From: Hippopus hippopus
Taxonomy: Eukaryota; Mollusca; Bivalvia; Cardiida; Cardiidae
Assembly: GCA_946811185.2 (NCBI GenBank)
Contig: OX328096.1
Span: 40,686,252 to 40,750,251, forward strand
Length of the DNA stretch: 64,000 bases
Direction of reading: 5' to 3'
The position numbers and the translations under genes were made by a program. Below are positions 33,201-63,669 of this stretch, piece by piece. Every line of letters starts with the position of its first letter. Position 1 is the first letter of the stretch. Under the pieces are notes generated by a model. That model had not been told where the DNA came from. It worked only from the letters and a program-made list of their open reading frames with translations, and searched no databases.

Positions 33201-34062
33201 GTTTGAATGGTGTTTTACGCTGCTTTCAAAATTATTTCAGTCATATCACGGTGAGAGCTCACATATTCATGTTTTCCTGGGTTTCACCAGTACTAGGCTG
33301 GGGCTCTGAAGTGTCTTGCCCAAGGACACTTTGTTCGAGACAGTAGAAAACATTGTGGGAAAAGGAGAAAATGCTGGTCGCCTGGACTATCTCTTTTTCC
33401 CACTGTTTTCATGAAATTTTCCCTAAGATGATTGTGGCTGCTTTGAGGTGTGGATCAAGATCAGACCAAAGAATATGTTATCTTTTATAAGCACTGTATA
33501 ATGCCCTGACAAAACAGACTCATGTAATTGCATTTTCTCAATACTAACTGAATAATTTCTGTTTCATGTGCAAGTATATGATGCAAACAAGAGCACCTCA
33601 TGTGGGTGTCAAAGCCAAGCTTCAATTTCCTTTAGAAATAGATTTATTTTCAGTGAAAATTCCAAGTCAAAAGGTGCATAAATGTGTCAAAATTATTTTG
33701 ATGGTTACCTGCCCCTGTTACATGGGTTTCTCTGTTGATAGTAAAGAACTAGTTGAGTTTGAAGTAAATAACTTCAGTGATGACAGACATAATTGTTATA
33801 AAATGTTTGTGTGGCAATGACAGGGCTATGACAATATCTTAATATTATCCTGGAAAACAGCTGGGCAAAAATTATCAAATTGTTTAATTTTATTATCATC
33901 TTTTTTCAGGATGCCATGATTACAGAGTTGTGCGGTGTATTGGGAGCTATGCAAACTAGTTTTCAATCATTTTGTCAAATACAACAAAGTATGGGTCATT
34001 TACATCACCTACAAACTGGAACTTTACACTCAACTAAGCTTGAAGACTCATTTTCAGTGTAA
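24106..34062 (+). CDS. HAUS2: HAUS augmin-like complex subunit 2, six coding exons
   Basis: Subunit of augmin (HAUS), which recruits gamma-tubulin to spindle microtubules to branch new ones. Exons: 24106-24225, 26945-27058, 29041-29110, 30725-30857, 32317-32425, 33910-34062. They total 699 nt, giving 232 residues plus TAA (human 235 as I recall). Phases agree throughout and introns are GT-AG. The diagnostic match is exons 3-4: INLEIQCRMQDKETSD, then NLNSHLESIIDSKDQLIQRL, then LKLEAQYHR, against human NLEIELLKLEKDTADV, MNNHLEAVLKEKRSLRQRL and LPIEAVYHR. It is probably coiled-coil across ~60-130. Exon 1 is less certain than the rest because the N-terminus is poorly conserved; an in-frame ATG at 24088 would add six residues. 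Confidence 0.88.
24880..24985 (+). repeat. tRNA-like SINE head fragment in HAUS2 intron 1
   Basis: GGTATGGATAGCTAAGTGGT resembles an A box and CTCAGGTTGAACTCCTGTAC a B box. No body follows. Confidence 0.5.
25033..25239 (+). mobile_element. Family B MITE, complete copy
   Basis: TTAACCCTTATCCTGCTAAA start, AAACTTTCAAGCTGATAGG, hairpin ATCAGACTGCATGTTCTGTG with CAGTCTGATTTTGATC, and end TTAGCAGCCTAGGGGTTAA. TTAA on both sides; 207 bp. Confidence 0.88.
25435..25524 (+). repeat. Family B fragment, right half
   Basis: ATGCAGTCTGATCTTGATCT, GCCGTCCGCAAAAG and a GGGCTTAAG end. Confidence 0.6.
25703..26720 (+). mobile_element. Penelope-like element remnant (GIY-YIG region) with inverted terminal repeats
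   Basis: Two overlapping frames (25798-26082 and 26036-26506) encode a PLE C-terminus: an RT-tail segment (VPLVMTYSNLL, FKDPPLVAFKRDMNLCDAL), then a CKSNCRMC cysteine knot, then a GIY-YIG-like stretch (VVYGILCTVCQSIVNVGETE, MTEHLRDIKLKK, FHFGMKCHSKKD, PNGCN). The frame shifts between the two parts at about 26040-26080, and the reverse transcriptase core is missing. About 100 bp at 25703-25807 recur inverted at ~26609-26720 (shared TTTAGAAATGTTTACTCTGT and GCCTTCTACATTTTG). It lies in HAUS2 intron 1. Non-functional relic. Confidence 0.8.
26945..27058 (+). CDS. HAUS2: HAUS2 coding exon 2 (residues 41-78)
   Basis: Acceptor TTTTCAG|AAATTG, donor AAG|GTAAAT. Encodes KLEYTGEPSVKDLDVRLPSF and then KLIKLLKSMSSTKAELNK, at the position of human HAUS2 FTRLQQITNIQAEIYQK. 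114 nt, phase 0 at both ends. Confidence 0.85.
27436..27812 (+). mobile_element. Family I palindromic element, HAUS2 intron 2
   Basis: TTAAAGGCCCAGTAAAGGCC start, and a long self-complementary interior in which TGGTTGGGCCATTTGTTAGT is mirrored by AATAACACTTGGACCGACC. Second copy at 55352-55730. Confidence 0.7.
27813..28020 (+). mobile_element. Family A MITE
   Basis: ACCAAACAATCATATTCTGT start, ACAACCCTGAGGCTTTTGAA, hairpin core GGAGAAAATGCTGATAACTA, right half through TATGGACCAGTCTAA. Confidence 0.7.
28283..28505 (+). mobile_element. tRNA-derived SINE, type E, near-complete
   Basis: GGGTCCTGTGTGGCTCAGTG, GCCCCGGGTTCAAGCCTCAC, TCCTTGGGCAAGACACTTCA, then the CCGTGATATGACTGAAATAA body shared with type D, ending AAACCATTCAAACAA. 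Confidence 0.85.
28652..28902 (+). mobile_element. Family A MITE
   Basis: TTAACTCTTTACCAAAGAAT start, TTTTAACGACCCCAAAGAAA, a duplicated hairpin core, right end GTCATGTGGTAAAAAGATAA. Confidence 0.75.
29041..29110 (+). CDS. HAUS2: HAUS2 coding exon 3 (residues 79-101 plus one base)
   Basis: Encodes INLEIQCRMQDKETSDITHL then DIL. Acceptor GTTTCAG|ATAAAT, donor TTAG|GTAAAT, phase 1. The NLEI and KxTxD residues match vertebrate HAUS2. Confidence 0.9.
29147..29269 (+). mobile_element. Family A MITE with internal deletion
   Basis: TTAACCCTTTACAGCAGTC joined to TTTGAGTCACACTTGTTTTG and ending TCATTTGGGAAAGAGTTAA. The hairpin core is missing. Confidence 0.7.
29290..29556 (+). mobile_element. Family C MITE, copy 5 (HAUS2 intron 3)
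   Basis: TTGAGCCTTGCTCTGTGAAA left, CCCTTTTTCCATGAGCATGG right, GATTTTATGGATCCATGATC inside. Confidence 0.75.
29687..29862 (+). mobile_element. Family C MITE, copy 6, right end lost
   Basis: ATGAGCCATGCTCTGACAAA, TGCTTAATGCATCTCCATGA, GAGATAGACTGGTCCATGAA. Confidence 0.7.
29941..30168 (+). mobile_element. Family A MITE (HAUS2 intron 3)
   Basis: TTAACTCTCTACCACACATT to TCGTGTGGTAAAGGGTTA; hairpin arms AGAAAATGCTTGTAACCAGC and GCATTTTCTC. Confidence 0.82.
30419..30649 (+). mobile_element. Family A MITE, 75 bp before HAUS2 exon 4
   Basis: TTAACCCTTTTCCACACAAT to GTTGTTTTGTTAAGAGTTAT, with the full hairpin GGAGAAAATGCTGGTAACCA. Confidence 0.82.
30725..30857 (+). CDS. HAUS2: HAUS2 coding exon 4 (residues 102-145), most conserved part
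   Basis: Encodes EKRIAHIKNLNSHLESIIDS, then KDQLIQRLQQPFKGD, then LKLEAQYHR across the splice. The HLE...K..L.QRL..P....EA.YHR pattern is the signature shared with vertebrate HAUS2. Acceptor TTTCAG|AAAAAC, donor CACAG|GTTTGG, phase 2. Confidence 0.95.
30905..31073 (-). mobile_element. Family A MITE, diverged, just after HAUS2 exon 4
   Basis: Reversed copy lacking most of its hairpin: GACTCTTCCAGATTCAAAGC, GGATAGAACACATAGTGAAG, CTCAGGCTTGTTTGGTAAGG. It abuts the next copy at TTAA (31070). Confidence 0.6.
31070..31292 (-). mobile_element. Family A MITE
   Basis: TTAACTCTATACCACACAAT, TTTGACTTGTCCAGATTGAA, hairpin GGGAAAAGAAGAAAATGCTG, end TTGTGTGGTAAAGGGTTAA. TTAA at both ends. Confidence 0.85.
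31315..31476 (-). mobile_element. Family A-like remnant
   Basis: TCTTTACCAGTCAACACAAT, TTGAGCTTGTTCCACTTG and a decayed remainder ending AAAGGTTAAAGG. Confidence 0.4.
31905..32205 (+). mobile_element. tRNA-derived SINE, type D, diverged
   Basis: CCTCTTAGCTCAGTTGCTAT, GGTAGCTGGTTTGGATCCTC, TTGGCTTGGGAAGAATATTG, CATGGTTAAGTGCACTGGCT and TGTTAAACACTATGCAAAC follow type D order. Confidence 0.75.
32317..32425 (+). CDS. HAUS2: HAUS2 coding exon 5 (residues 146-182)
   Basis: Encodes RFASELFPQITPLLSDL and then TTNLENIVWTRSLSVSDGKI, matching human [26 protein letters not shown] in length and helical character. Acceptor CCACAG|ATTTG, donor ATT|GTAAGT. Confidence 0.9.
33090..33440 (-). mobile_element. 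Family A MITE split by a type E SINE
   Basis: Left part: TTTTTTACCAGGTGACAAAA, CTTGTCCAATTTGAAAGCAT. Right part from ~33338: GTAGAAAACATTGTGGGAAA with GGAGAAAATGCTGG. The SINE occupies ~33200-33335. Confidence 0.7.
33200..33335 (-). mobile_element. SINE type E, 5'-truncated
   Basis: Contains TCATATCACGGTGAGAGCTC, TTTCACCAGTACTAGGCTGG and AGTGTCTTGCCCAAGGACAC, the reverse of 28340-28470. The tRNA head is missing. Confidence 0.75.
33910..34062 (+). CDS. HAUS2: HAUS2 coding exon 6 (residues 183-232 and stop)
   Basis: Encodes DAMITELCGVLGAMQTSF, then CQIQQSMGHLHHLQTG and a tail ending KLEDSFSV, TAA at 34060-34062. Acceptor TTTTCAG|GATGCC, phase 0. The C-terminal tail is shorter than in human, where a PLPF-containing tail follows. 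Confidence 0.85.
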   Translation, partial: DAMITELCGVLGAMQTSFQSFCQIQQSMGHLHHLQTGTLHSTKLEDSFSV

Positions 34063-34276
34063 AAAGGGGAAAAATTGTGACAAGTAGGCTGGGGACCTAC
34101 TGGACCCTGACTTGGTCCAGGGCAACATCCTGGTCAGGGTCCATGGGGCTCCTTAGGTTTAGCCAATTCATGTTACTTAATACAACTGCCACATGTGAGA
34201 GCCAGGTTTTTCTCCATGTAAAAGTTTATTCCAGAGTAAAAGTTTCAGCATCTGTTCTTGTTGCTTACTTTTTATT

Positions 34277-35375
34277 AGTCCCCTACCGGCGAAGACGAAA
34301 GGGACTTTAGGTTTGCACTCCGTCCATCCCTCTGTTTGGCTGTCAGTCCGGCAAATCAGTTTTCCGGACTTTTTTTCTAAACGCTGGCAGATATTGAGCT
34401 GATATTTGGTGTGTAAATCAACCACCATGAGTTACAGATCAAGTTCGAGTTTCGTACCGGTCCACTGATTTTTAAAGAAATTATGGGCCTTGGACTTGGA
34501 AATTTTAACCCAAAAAAACAGTTTTCTGGATTTTTTTTCTAAACGCTGGCAGCTGTTGAGCTGATTTTTGGTCTGTAAGTCAACCACCATGAGTTACAGA
34601 TCAAGTTTGAGTTTCGTTTCAGTCCACTGATTTTTAACGAAATTACGGGCCTTGGACTTGGAAATTTTCACCAAAAAAAAAAAAAGTTTTCCGGACTTTT
34701 TTTCTGAACGCTGTAAGATATTGAGCTGATTTTTGGTGTGCAAGTCAACCACCAGATCAAGTTTGAGTTTCGTTCTGGTCCACTGATTTTTGACGAAATT
34801 ACAGGCCTTGGACTTCGACATTTTCACACACAAAAAAGTTTTCCGTTTTTTTTTCTAAATGCTGGCAGATATTGAGTTGATTTTTGGTGTGCAAGTCAAC
34901 CACCATGAGTTACAGATCAAATTTGAGTTTCGTTTCGGTCCTCTGATTTTTGACGAAATTATGGGTCTTGGACTTAGAAAATTTCACTGAAAAAACAGTT
35001 TTCCGGACTTTTTTTACTTACAATGCTCATGTTTGGTATGTAGGTACCTGTCATTGATACCGATCTTCTGTGGGTTACCATCCTCGTTGACCCAGTTTCG
35101 ATTCATTCAGTAATGCATGGAGTGTAACGTAATGCTTAAACCTGGGTTCCGAGGATGGTGGGTTACATGTCCAAGGTCAAGGTAAAAAGTTTTAACCCTT
35201 ATCATGAAAACTTATCCTCAAAACTTTTCATAGTCATTTCTCTGTATATTCAAAGTACTTAAGTTATAACACTTATACATGGTAAGCTGGTACCTCTCAT
35301 TGGTACACACCTGCTGATGATAACGTCAAGGTCATCTCACAAGGTAAAGGTCATATTTCTGAAAATTTGCTTTTA

Positions 35376-35406
<31 letters not shown>

Positions 35407-35598
35407 TTCTTAGTAAAACTTCTTCAATGAACTTACTTTAACAAGGAAAATGCTTATATATCTGGCTTTCATTAAAGCATTGCATATAAAGACAGACACG
35501 ATGCTTGTAATTCTGAAAGGGGGTCAAATACGTTCTTTGTCCTCCACAGAGTTTCACAAACTATACCTGCCAGCAATATATACGGCCAGTAGGGGACT
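34277..35598. mobile_element. TIR element carrying ~158-bp tandem monomers
   Basis: Ends AGTCCCCTACCGGC and GCCAGTAGGGGACT (13 of 14 complementary). Inside, four monomers recur with landmark GGCCTTGGACTTGGAAATTT at ~34486, 34646, 34803 and 34963, each with TGAGTTACAGATCAAG and TTTCCGGACTTTTTTTCT. Lies downstream of HAUS2. Confidence 0.85.
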
Positions 35599-35721
35599 CG
35601 GTATTGCTATGCAATACTATCAGAATGCTTGTTGTACATGAATTTGAAAACATTGGTTAGAGAGCAGCATCGACTGTAGCAAAGCGTTGCTTCTTTTCAC
35701 CCTACATTTTTCATAAGATTG

Positions 35722-35727
35722 AATAAA
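35722..35727 (+). terminator. Possible HAUS2 polyadenylation signal
   Basis: AATAAA in the sequence GATTGAATAAAAGACAC, 1.66 kb after the HAUS2 stop. The interval contains the tandem-monomer element at 34277-35598, so this may not be the site used. Confidence 0.2.
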
Positions 35728-35830
35728 AGACACTTTCTTTTTTGTCAAATGTTTCTCATTTGTTTTTCCAGTTGTTAGAAAATAGCATGCGCAATAATAC
35801 ATTAAATTCTAACTCTTCTAAATGGACAAG

Positions 35831-36031
35831 CCAGTTTTAAAGGCCCTGTTTGAGAAAGCATTTGAAAAAATTGTAGGTAGAGGAGAAAGTATTTGTAACT
35901 GGCATTTTCTCCTTTTCCCATGTTTTCTATCCTTTCAGAGAACTCAAGCTCACTTGTACAAATTTTGTGTTTTTCTTCTGCAGATGTTTTGAATTCGAAA
36001 GTCTGAAGTTTGTCGTTTGAGGAAGGATTAA
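35831..36031 (+). mobile_element. Family A MITE, diverged
   Basis: CATTTGAAAAAATTGTAGGT, GGCATTTTCTCCTTTTCCCA, end GTCGTTTGAGGAAGGATTAA. Confidence 0.65.
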
Positions 36032-36157
36032 CTCGGAGAATACTTGCACTGTGTAATTCATACTAAAATGAGTAACAAAAACATCTTCATGTTTACTGCT
36101 AGTAACAAAAAACAGATGGTAGCCTCTGGGGAGCAAGACACTCCTGTCTGATTGATG

Positions 36158-36345
36158 TGAGCCATGCTCTGTGAAAAGAGGTTTTATTCATCTTCAAAAA
36201 GTATCGACCCTGTCAGCCTGCGCAGGCTGACAGGGTTGATACTTTTTGAAGTTTGTAATTTTTTATGCATGTCTAAGGACCAGTCTACCTCATGACTTGA
36301 TTGTCAGATAAAATGGATTTTATGGGTCCCTAGTGATCAAATTTT
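36158..36345 (+). mobile_element. Family C element reduced around a 60-bp perfect-type palindrome
   Basis: TGAGCCATGCTCTGTGAAAA, then CTTCAAAAAGTATCGACCCT at 36192 fully mirrored up to 36251 (ACTTTTTGAAG), with centre CAGCCTGCGCAGGCTG. Only the left end and part of the body remain. Confidence 0.8.
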
Positions 36346-36396
36346 ACTTTTAAAAAAATCAGCCTTTCACTAAAATCAGAATTATTTTTTTGTAAC

Positions 36397-36610
36397 TATG
36401 GTGTTTAACAGCATAAACAAAATTATTTCAGTGATAATACAGCCACCAGTGCACCTATCCACGCCTTCCTCTACCAGTTTAGTGCACAATATTCTTCCCA
36501 GGCCACTGCCTCTTTTCCATATTAACAATCGTCAAAACAATGATCAGGGCTGAGAGAGGAATGAACCCTGTCGCAATGAGCTTGAGATTCAAACTGGTAA
36601 CCCTCTGGTT
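36397..36610 (-). mobile_element. SINE type D, truncated and diverged
   Basis: CCAGTGCACCTATCCACGCC, TTCCCAGGCCACTGCCTC, GAGAGAGGAATGAACCCTGT. The tRNA head is degraded. Confidence 0.65.
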
Positions 36611-36854
36611 GCAAGTTGTTTAAAGGCACACCAGCAGCCAAAAGTTAACAATATGCAATCAAAATGCAGACATTATTTTACACTCTCGGATATTATTACG
36701 AGTTGGACTATTTGTTACAGTACAATCTGTCAATGTTTAGTTACTGGCAGCAAAATGTATTGTAAAACTTGAACAAAAGTTGGCAACTCTTACTTTGAAA
36801 TGTAATAATGTATTGTACCTGTCAAATTTTTCTAAAATTGGCCATCCAATCATA

Positions 36855-37125
36855 TTTGTTTGTTTGTATTGGAGTGATGCTGTTTTAACAGCTGAGGTCA
36901 AATCACGGCTGTCAGTGCACCTGCGCATGTGTTTCCTGGCTTTCCCTTACAGTATCAGGACTTGCACAACTTTCTTTTTCGAGTCACTGACTACTTTTCT
37001 CACATGCATAAGAGGTGAGCAAGGGAAGTTGCCAGAAAGAAAGTTTGCCTCACTGGGATATCATACCCACAACCACCAGGTCACAAGTCGGATACACTAA
37101 CCACTGAGCTATGCTGCGGGGCTCA
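36855..37125 (-). mobile_element. SINE type F
   Basis: On the - strand CCCGCAGCATAGCTCAGTGG head; TGTTTCCTGGCTTTCCCTTA and CAGAAAGAAAGTTTGCCTCA are shared with 21904-22170. Confidence 0.75.
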
Positions 37126-39060
37126 ACCAATCATAATACTTTTCTCTAAATCCTAAGAGCTTAGGGCCAAAGTTATTACTACCATTGTTCCATGGTAAGT
37201 GTTGTACCCAGGATCTCTTGCTCCCAAGGTGAGATCTCCACCAAATGGGTACAAATGTGGTCATTAACAAGTTACTGTGTATAAATGACTGACAATTGAT
37301 TACTTTTATGAACACTGCGGGAACAGAAGCAATTGGTTGTTGCATGCTGGATAACTGATATAATTGTTGGGAATGGATAATTGATGTACTTTTCTTTAGA
37401 TGCTGTCCTCTGTGTAATTTTTAGCAGTTTTTGGTAGTTCTAAAATTAGCTTGTGCAGTTACCCGTTAGAACCAGCAACTTGACTTATTAAGTAAGGAGC
37501 CAGCATACTTCTACATGTAAATTAATTTAATGCACATATTTCATTACAAAAAATTAGTTACATTATCATAGGTGACTGTTCAAATACATAATAAACTGTA
37601 CAAGTCTTTAGCCTTTACAGCACATTACCATAAATCAAACCAAATGTATAAAACTTACATTTCATCCAACACAATGATCTTCAAGGATTCACCGATGACA
37701 AGCACTAAAGTTGCATGATTACTTCCTAGCTTGAATTTTTACATGGAGGCAAAAATAGAAATTAATCATAGTTTATATACATATGGTATATTAAACCTTA
37801 CTTCATGCTGATACATGTGAACTTATTTTTAAAAGAATGTATCCAAAATCAGCTTCAAATTTGTTCCAGGAGCTTGAGGTAAGATCTTTTTATTTATGCT
37901 CATTCATATTAAAGCAATCTTTTGGGCATAAAGCATCAGTCTAGTTACATAGTAAAAACTATCTCACTCAACCACTGGCGGGGAAAAATTGTGTCCTTTA
38001 GCATTTTCTACAAAAGATAACGGGGGTTTGTTTAAACCAACAGTTTCAGATGTTCAAACTCTACATTCAAAGACTAGCCATCTGATTGGCTTAGACAAAA
38101 CATGTAACTGAAAACATGGCTAGTCATAGACAGAATTATCGGTAAAATTAGAACTGTTGTCTATATGGCTCTATCATCTGTGCTAATTAAGGATCCAACC
38201 ATTGTCAAAATTTATATTTCATCAATATGCTGGTCAAAGCAATAATGTTCCAACAATATAAATAGTAAATATGTCACAAAAAATTTACACATTACAGCCA
38301 TAAAAATTATTCAATTAAAATTACTAAAACCATATACATGTATATACATAAGGATAGTTAAAGGATAGTTAAACAGTCTAATCCTCATTTGTATTAAACG
38401 AGAAAACAGAAGGGTTGAAAGTTAATGGTTTTGAATTTCCAAATATTTCTAATAGTCCTAGATTAGTTGACAAATACAGTCTTGGTCAATCAAAAGAGTA
38501 GTCTTGAAGTTAAACTAAACATTCAATTTTTAACTCATTCGTATACAAAGGTGAAAACTGAATGTAGATCTCATGCAAAAAGCATCATTATCATATTTAT
38601 TTTACCAAATTCTAGAACAGAGCAAATATTTCCATGTTACAGTTATAAAAGTTTGTGTACAAGTTGCTATTTAAACACAATCATATTATACATATTATTT
38701 CATGCAAATATGTAAGTCTATTTGCAAAAAGTCATTTTGCTAGTAGTAAAAAGAATGCAAGCATATATGCTTAGAAATATTAATAGAGCAGAACTTTGTA
38801 CTTCCAGTATGGTTGGATAAACTCCATTGAAATTATGTCGCTTATCAGACAGAAACCAGTGTAGTGTGCTTGTATGTAGTAGAGATGTCCATATCTGTAC
38901 AAACAGCTATTGTCACTATCACAGTTCAGCAAGTTCTGTAAACAAAAAAATCAGCAAATGCTACTTTAAATATTTGACATATTGGCTTTGTGAATAATTT
39001 ATTTTACTTAATAAAACAAACAAACAAAAAAGAAAGAAAGAGAGCTAATAAATGTGATTA
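37126..39060. other. Intergenic AT-rich sequence, nothing identified
   Basis: Lies between the convergent HAUS2 and MELK genes. A 47-bp AG...GT-bounded segment at ~37833-37879 (ending GGAGCTTGAG|GTAAGA) looks exon-like but encodes nothing recognisable. Confidence 0.45.
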
Positions 39061-39064
39061 ATGC

Positions 39065-39285
39065 TTAACCACACAATACCAAGTTTAAACAACCCTGAAA
39101 GAGATGGCTTTGGCAAACATTCTGGGAAAAGGTGAAAATGCTTGTAACCAGCATTTTCTCCTTTTCCAAACAAAGATTTCTGTCTTTTCACTTAGAAATT
39201 CCATTACATCAGCCACAAAAAAATTGTCATCTGTAAAAATTTTCAAACTGGACAAGTTCAAATCTTGTAATTTGCTTAAGGGTCT
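39065..39285 (+). mobile_element. Family A MITE
   Basis: TTAACCACACAATACCAAGT, ACATTCTGGGAAAAGGTGAA, GCTTGTAACCAGCATTTTCT. Confidence 0.75.
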
Positions 39286-39416
39286 AAGTAGAAGCGCAAT
39301 TGCATATGGGCAACCCTTCATTTAGTCCCCATTTGTTATTATGTCTTAAAAATTACTAAAATTTGACATACATGGTTTGGAAATGACAGGAAGAAAAGGA
39401 TATATATTTTTACCCT

Positions 39417-39638
39417 TTAACACTCAAAGAAAATGTAGACTTATCCAAATTAAATGCAGTTGCAGAAGACAATTTAAATCTGACTCAAATGAGGAAATTT
39501 GTCTACAGTAGGATAGAAAATATTGTGAGAAAAGAAGAAAATGCTGATTACCAGCATTTTCTCCTTTTCCTACAATATTTTCAATAGGCGTCTTCCAAAC
39601 AGTCATTAAAAGTTGGGATTGTGTGGTAAAGGGTTAAT
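39417..39638 (-). mobile_element. Family A MITE
   Basis: CCTTTAACACTCAAAGAAAA, hairpin AGAAAATGCTGATTACCAGC, end TTGTGTGGTAAAGGGTTAA. Confidence 0.8.
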
Positions 39639-39860
39639 ATTTCATCTGCAGTTATCAGACATGCTGCTTAGTGTTATTATTCCACTATATGTAGTTCAGA
39701 CAGTGGGTAACACAACAGGCATGTAATACAGGGGCCAGGAGTTTCATTCTTGGCCTGGCCAAGTTCTTCCAAAGGATTAACGATTATAGCAAATATAGCC
39801 GGGTTTCTTCTCTCTCCTGTTAGAATTGTTTCGATGCTGTTTATGTGGGAAAGTAACCGG

Positions 39861-40089
39861 TTAACCCTTTACCACACGACAAATTTTTAGACCTGTCCGA
39901 ATTGAAAGCATTTGTAGATGACAGTTTTAACGTGGCTCATATGAAATGATTTTTCTTTGATATGGTAGAAAATGTTGTGGGAAAAGGAGAAAATGCTGGT
40001 AACCAGCATTTTCTCTTTTTCCCACAATGTTTTCAAAAGCTTTCTCTTTCAGGGGCATCAAAAGTCATCATTGTGTGGTAAAGGGTTAA
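39861..40089 (-). mobile_element. Family A MITE, reference-quality complete copy (229 bp)
   Basis: TTAACCCTTTACCACACGAC start and TGTGTGGTAAAGGGTTAA end form the terminal inverted repeat. Hairpin GTTGTGGGAAAAGGAGAAAA / TTTTCTCTTTTTCCCACAAT. TTAA on both sides. Confidence 0.9.
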
Positions 40090-40464
40090 TCAGAAAGAGA
40101 GCCAGGACAAACTAAAATTTTGTAAAGCAGACAAATACCCCCACCAGCATCTTGTAACCGAAGCAGCACAATAAGAGAACAGAAATGATTTTCAAAACAA
40201 AGTTCATCTCTGACCTTGGCCTTTGACCCATGTGACCCAAAAACTATAGGGCATCTTCCTGGGTCATGAGCAACACTTGTATAAAGTGTCAGGGTCCTAG
40301 ATCAAACAACTTTTGATATAGCGCACTGAAACAAAAAACAGACAGACATGGTGAAACCAGTATACCTCCCTCTCCTTATTAGGTGGGGCATATAAAAACT
40401 CCAGGATGGCATGGATAGGTGCACTGGCTGGCCTGACACGTCTGATATAGAATTAGAAATTGTA

Positions 40465-40676
40465 TTAGCCCATAGGCTGCTAAGTGCCACTTGGGGCACT
40501 TTTGCAGACAGTGACGATCATGATCACACAGCACAAAACATGCAGTCTGATCTTGGATCCACACTGTCGAATACATTTTTTTCCCACAGTGAAGTCAACT
40601 TTGGAATGGCAATACTTTTGGTTTCTACAAAATTATAGAAATTTTTGCTTCATTTATTTAGCAGTGCAAGGGTTAA
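40465..40676 (-). mobile_element. Family B MITE, diverged
   Basis: AGCCCATAGGCTGCTAAGTG start (reverse of the right end), hairpin half ATGCAGTCTGATCTTGGATC, end TAGCAGTGCAAGGGTTAA. Confidence 0.65.
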
Positions 40677-40779
40677 ACATCAAACCAAGTACAGGCATGC
40701 AAACATTCAGTAGTCAATCAAAATAACAGAGTTTATCTTTCAATACCCCACCTTACACTATACTTAAAAAATTGATACT

Positions 40780-41012
40780 TGAATAGCCCTGTACCAAACA
40801 ATCCTGCGCTATAACAACCCCAGGAATGAAGGCTTTGGAAAACATTATTGTAAAAGGAGAAAATGCTGATAACCAGTTTTTCCTCCTTTTCTTACAATAT
40901 TTTCTATCCTTTTAGAAAATGAGTCTTATCATTCAAGCTAAATTTAGTTTGTCATCTGCTGCTGCTTTCAATATAAACAGGTCTAAAATTTTGATGTTTA
41001 GTAAAGGGTGGA
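40780..41012 (+). mobile_element. Family A MITE
   Basis: CCTGTACCAAACAATCCTGC, AACAACCCCAGG, TAAAAGGAGAAAATGCTGAT, end TGTTTAGTAAAGGG. Confidence 0.75.
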
Positions 41013-41107
41013 AGAATCTAAGCTACATGGCCAACTGGCAAGATCAGTTACACTTTGGGGAGGTAGTGGTATGAACCCATGTTGACCCCAGATCCTTTTA
41101 TCTATTA

Positions 41108-41281
41108 AAGGAATGAAGAGAACTTTTTTTGTTTTCATGAAGGTATGAAAAAAAAAAACAATCACACAGTATGAAACCGCAAAGCGGTTTCCTACAAAAG
41201 TGTGATTAGGTGTTTTTTTTTTTTTTTTTTCATACCTCCATGAAAAAAAAAAAAAAAAAAAAAAAAATCTCTTCATTCCTT
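41108..41281. mobile_element. Small foldback element
   Basis: AAGGAATGAAGAG at the left is mirrored by CTCTTCATTCCTT at the right. Inside, TCATGAAGGTATGAAAAAAA faces TTTTTTTCATACCTCCATGA, and AAACCGCAAAGCGGTTT forms the tip. About 174 bp. Confidence 0.85.
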
Positions 41282-41328
41282 ATAATTCAAGATCACAGAC
41301 AACAAATATGCACTTAAATAATACTGCT

Positions 41329-41334
41329 TTTATT
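41329..41334 (-). terminator. Candidate MELK polyadenylation signal
   Basis: AATAAA on the - strand about 0.8 kb after the MELK stop, the first I found downstream. A family A MITE lies between it and the stop codon. No transcript evidence is available. Confidence 0.3.
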
Positions 41335-41885
41335 TGTAAATCCAACATTGCATACTTATTTAATGTCCATTTCATTGATATTTCATGGCGCGGTAATACT
41401 GCTCGTTAATGATGTAAAAATCACGTAATTCATGACGCCATTATAGTATTGAACATTTGCAGATTTAGTAGATTTACTATTAAAAGTTCAATATGCTAGA
41501 ATTAAATTGAAAATAAGATTGTTAGAAGCCAGCAAAGTGACAATGAATTTTTTAGCTCTTCTTTGAATTTACTGTTGGATATTTCATTTCAATATTCAGA
41601 GAAAATAAATTCAGCTAGCAATTTGAACTTCGGACTTGCTATAAAATCAGAAAGAAAAACATTATGAAATCTTGTATACAAGTTTGTTTACATTAGTGTG
41701 ACTGCAAAAGTAGTTCCAGCACTGCTTAATTTTTTTTTTTCATGGAGCTACGAAATTTTTTTTTCAGACAATCAGAACTCGCCAATGTTCATGAAAATAA
41801 CTAATATTGAATTATAATCAAGTAACATTAGATGAAACTGAAAATGAAGTTCTTTGTCTTGTCTATGGCTTGCATAAACTGTGGT

Positions 41886-42083
41886 ATAACTTTTTACCAA
41901 ATAGAAAACTTTAGACTGCTCCATATTGAAAACACTTGCAAACAATTAAAATATCACTCAAAAGATTGGATTGGGATTTACAGGGGATATACTGATTATC
42001 AGCATTTTCTTCTCTTCCCACAGTCTTTTCAAAGCCTTCTTCCTCAGGCTTGTTAAAATTCAGGATTATTTTGTGAAGGGTTA
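41886..42083 (-). mobile_element. Family A MITE in the MELK 3' region
   Basis: TTTTTACCAAATAGAAAACT, AGCATTTTCTTCTCTTCCCA, CCTCAGGCTTGTTAAAATTC, end TTTGTGAAGGGTTAA. Ends 59 bp past the MELK stop codon (lower coordinates), so it probably lies in the 3' UTR. Confidence 0.7.
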
Positions 42084-42141
42084 AAGGCAGCACGAAAAAT
42101 GTACAGGCATGTACATGTACCTATCACTGAGTATTACAAAC

Positions 42142-63669
<21,528 letters not shown>

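Noticed and set aside
37833..37879. Exon-like segment bounded by AG and GTAAGA
   Set aside because: 47 bp, no recognisable peptide, no partner exon in phase.
40998..41276. Phe/Lys-rich - strand frame
   Set aside because: Translation of poly-A/T runs in the small foldback element.
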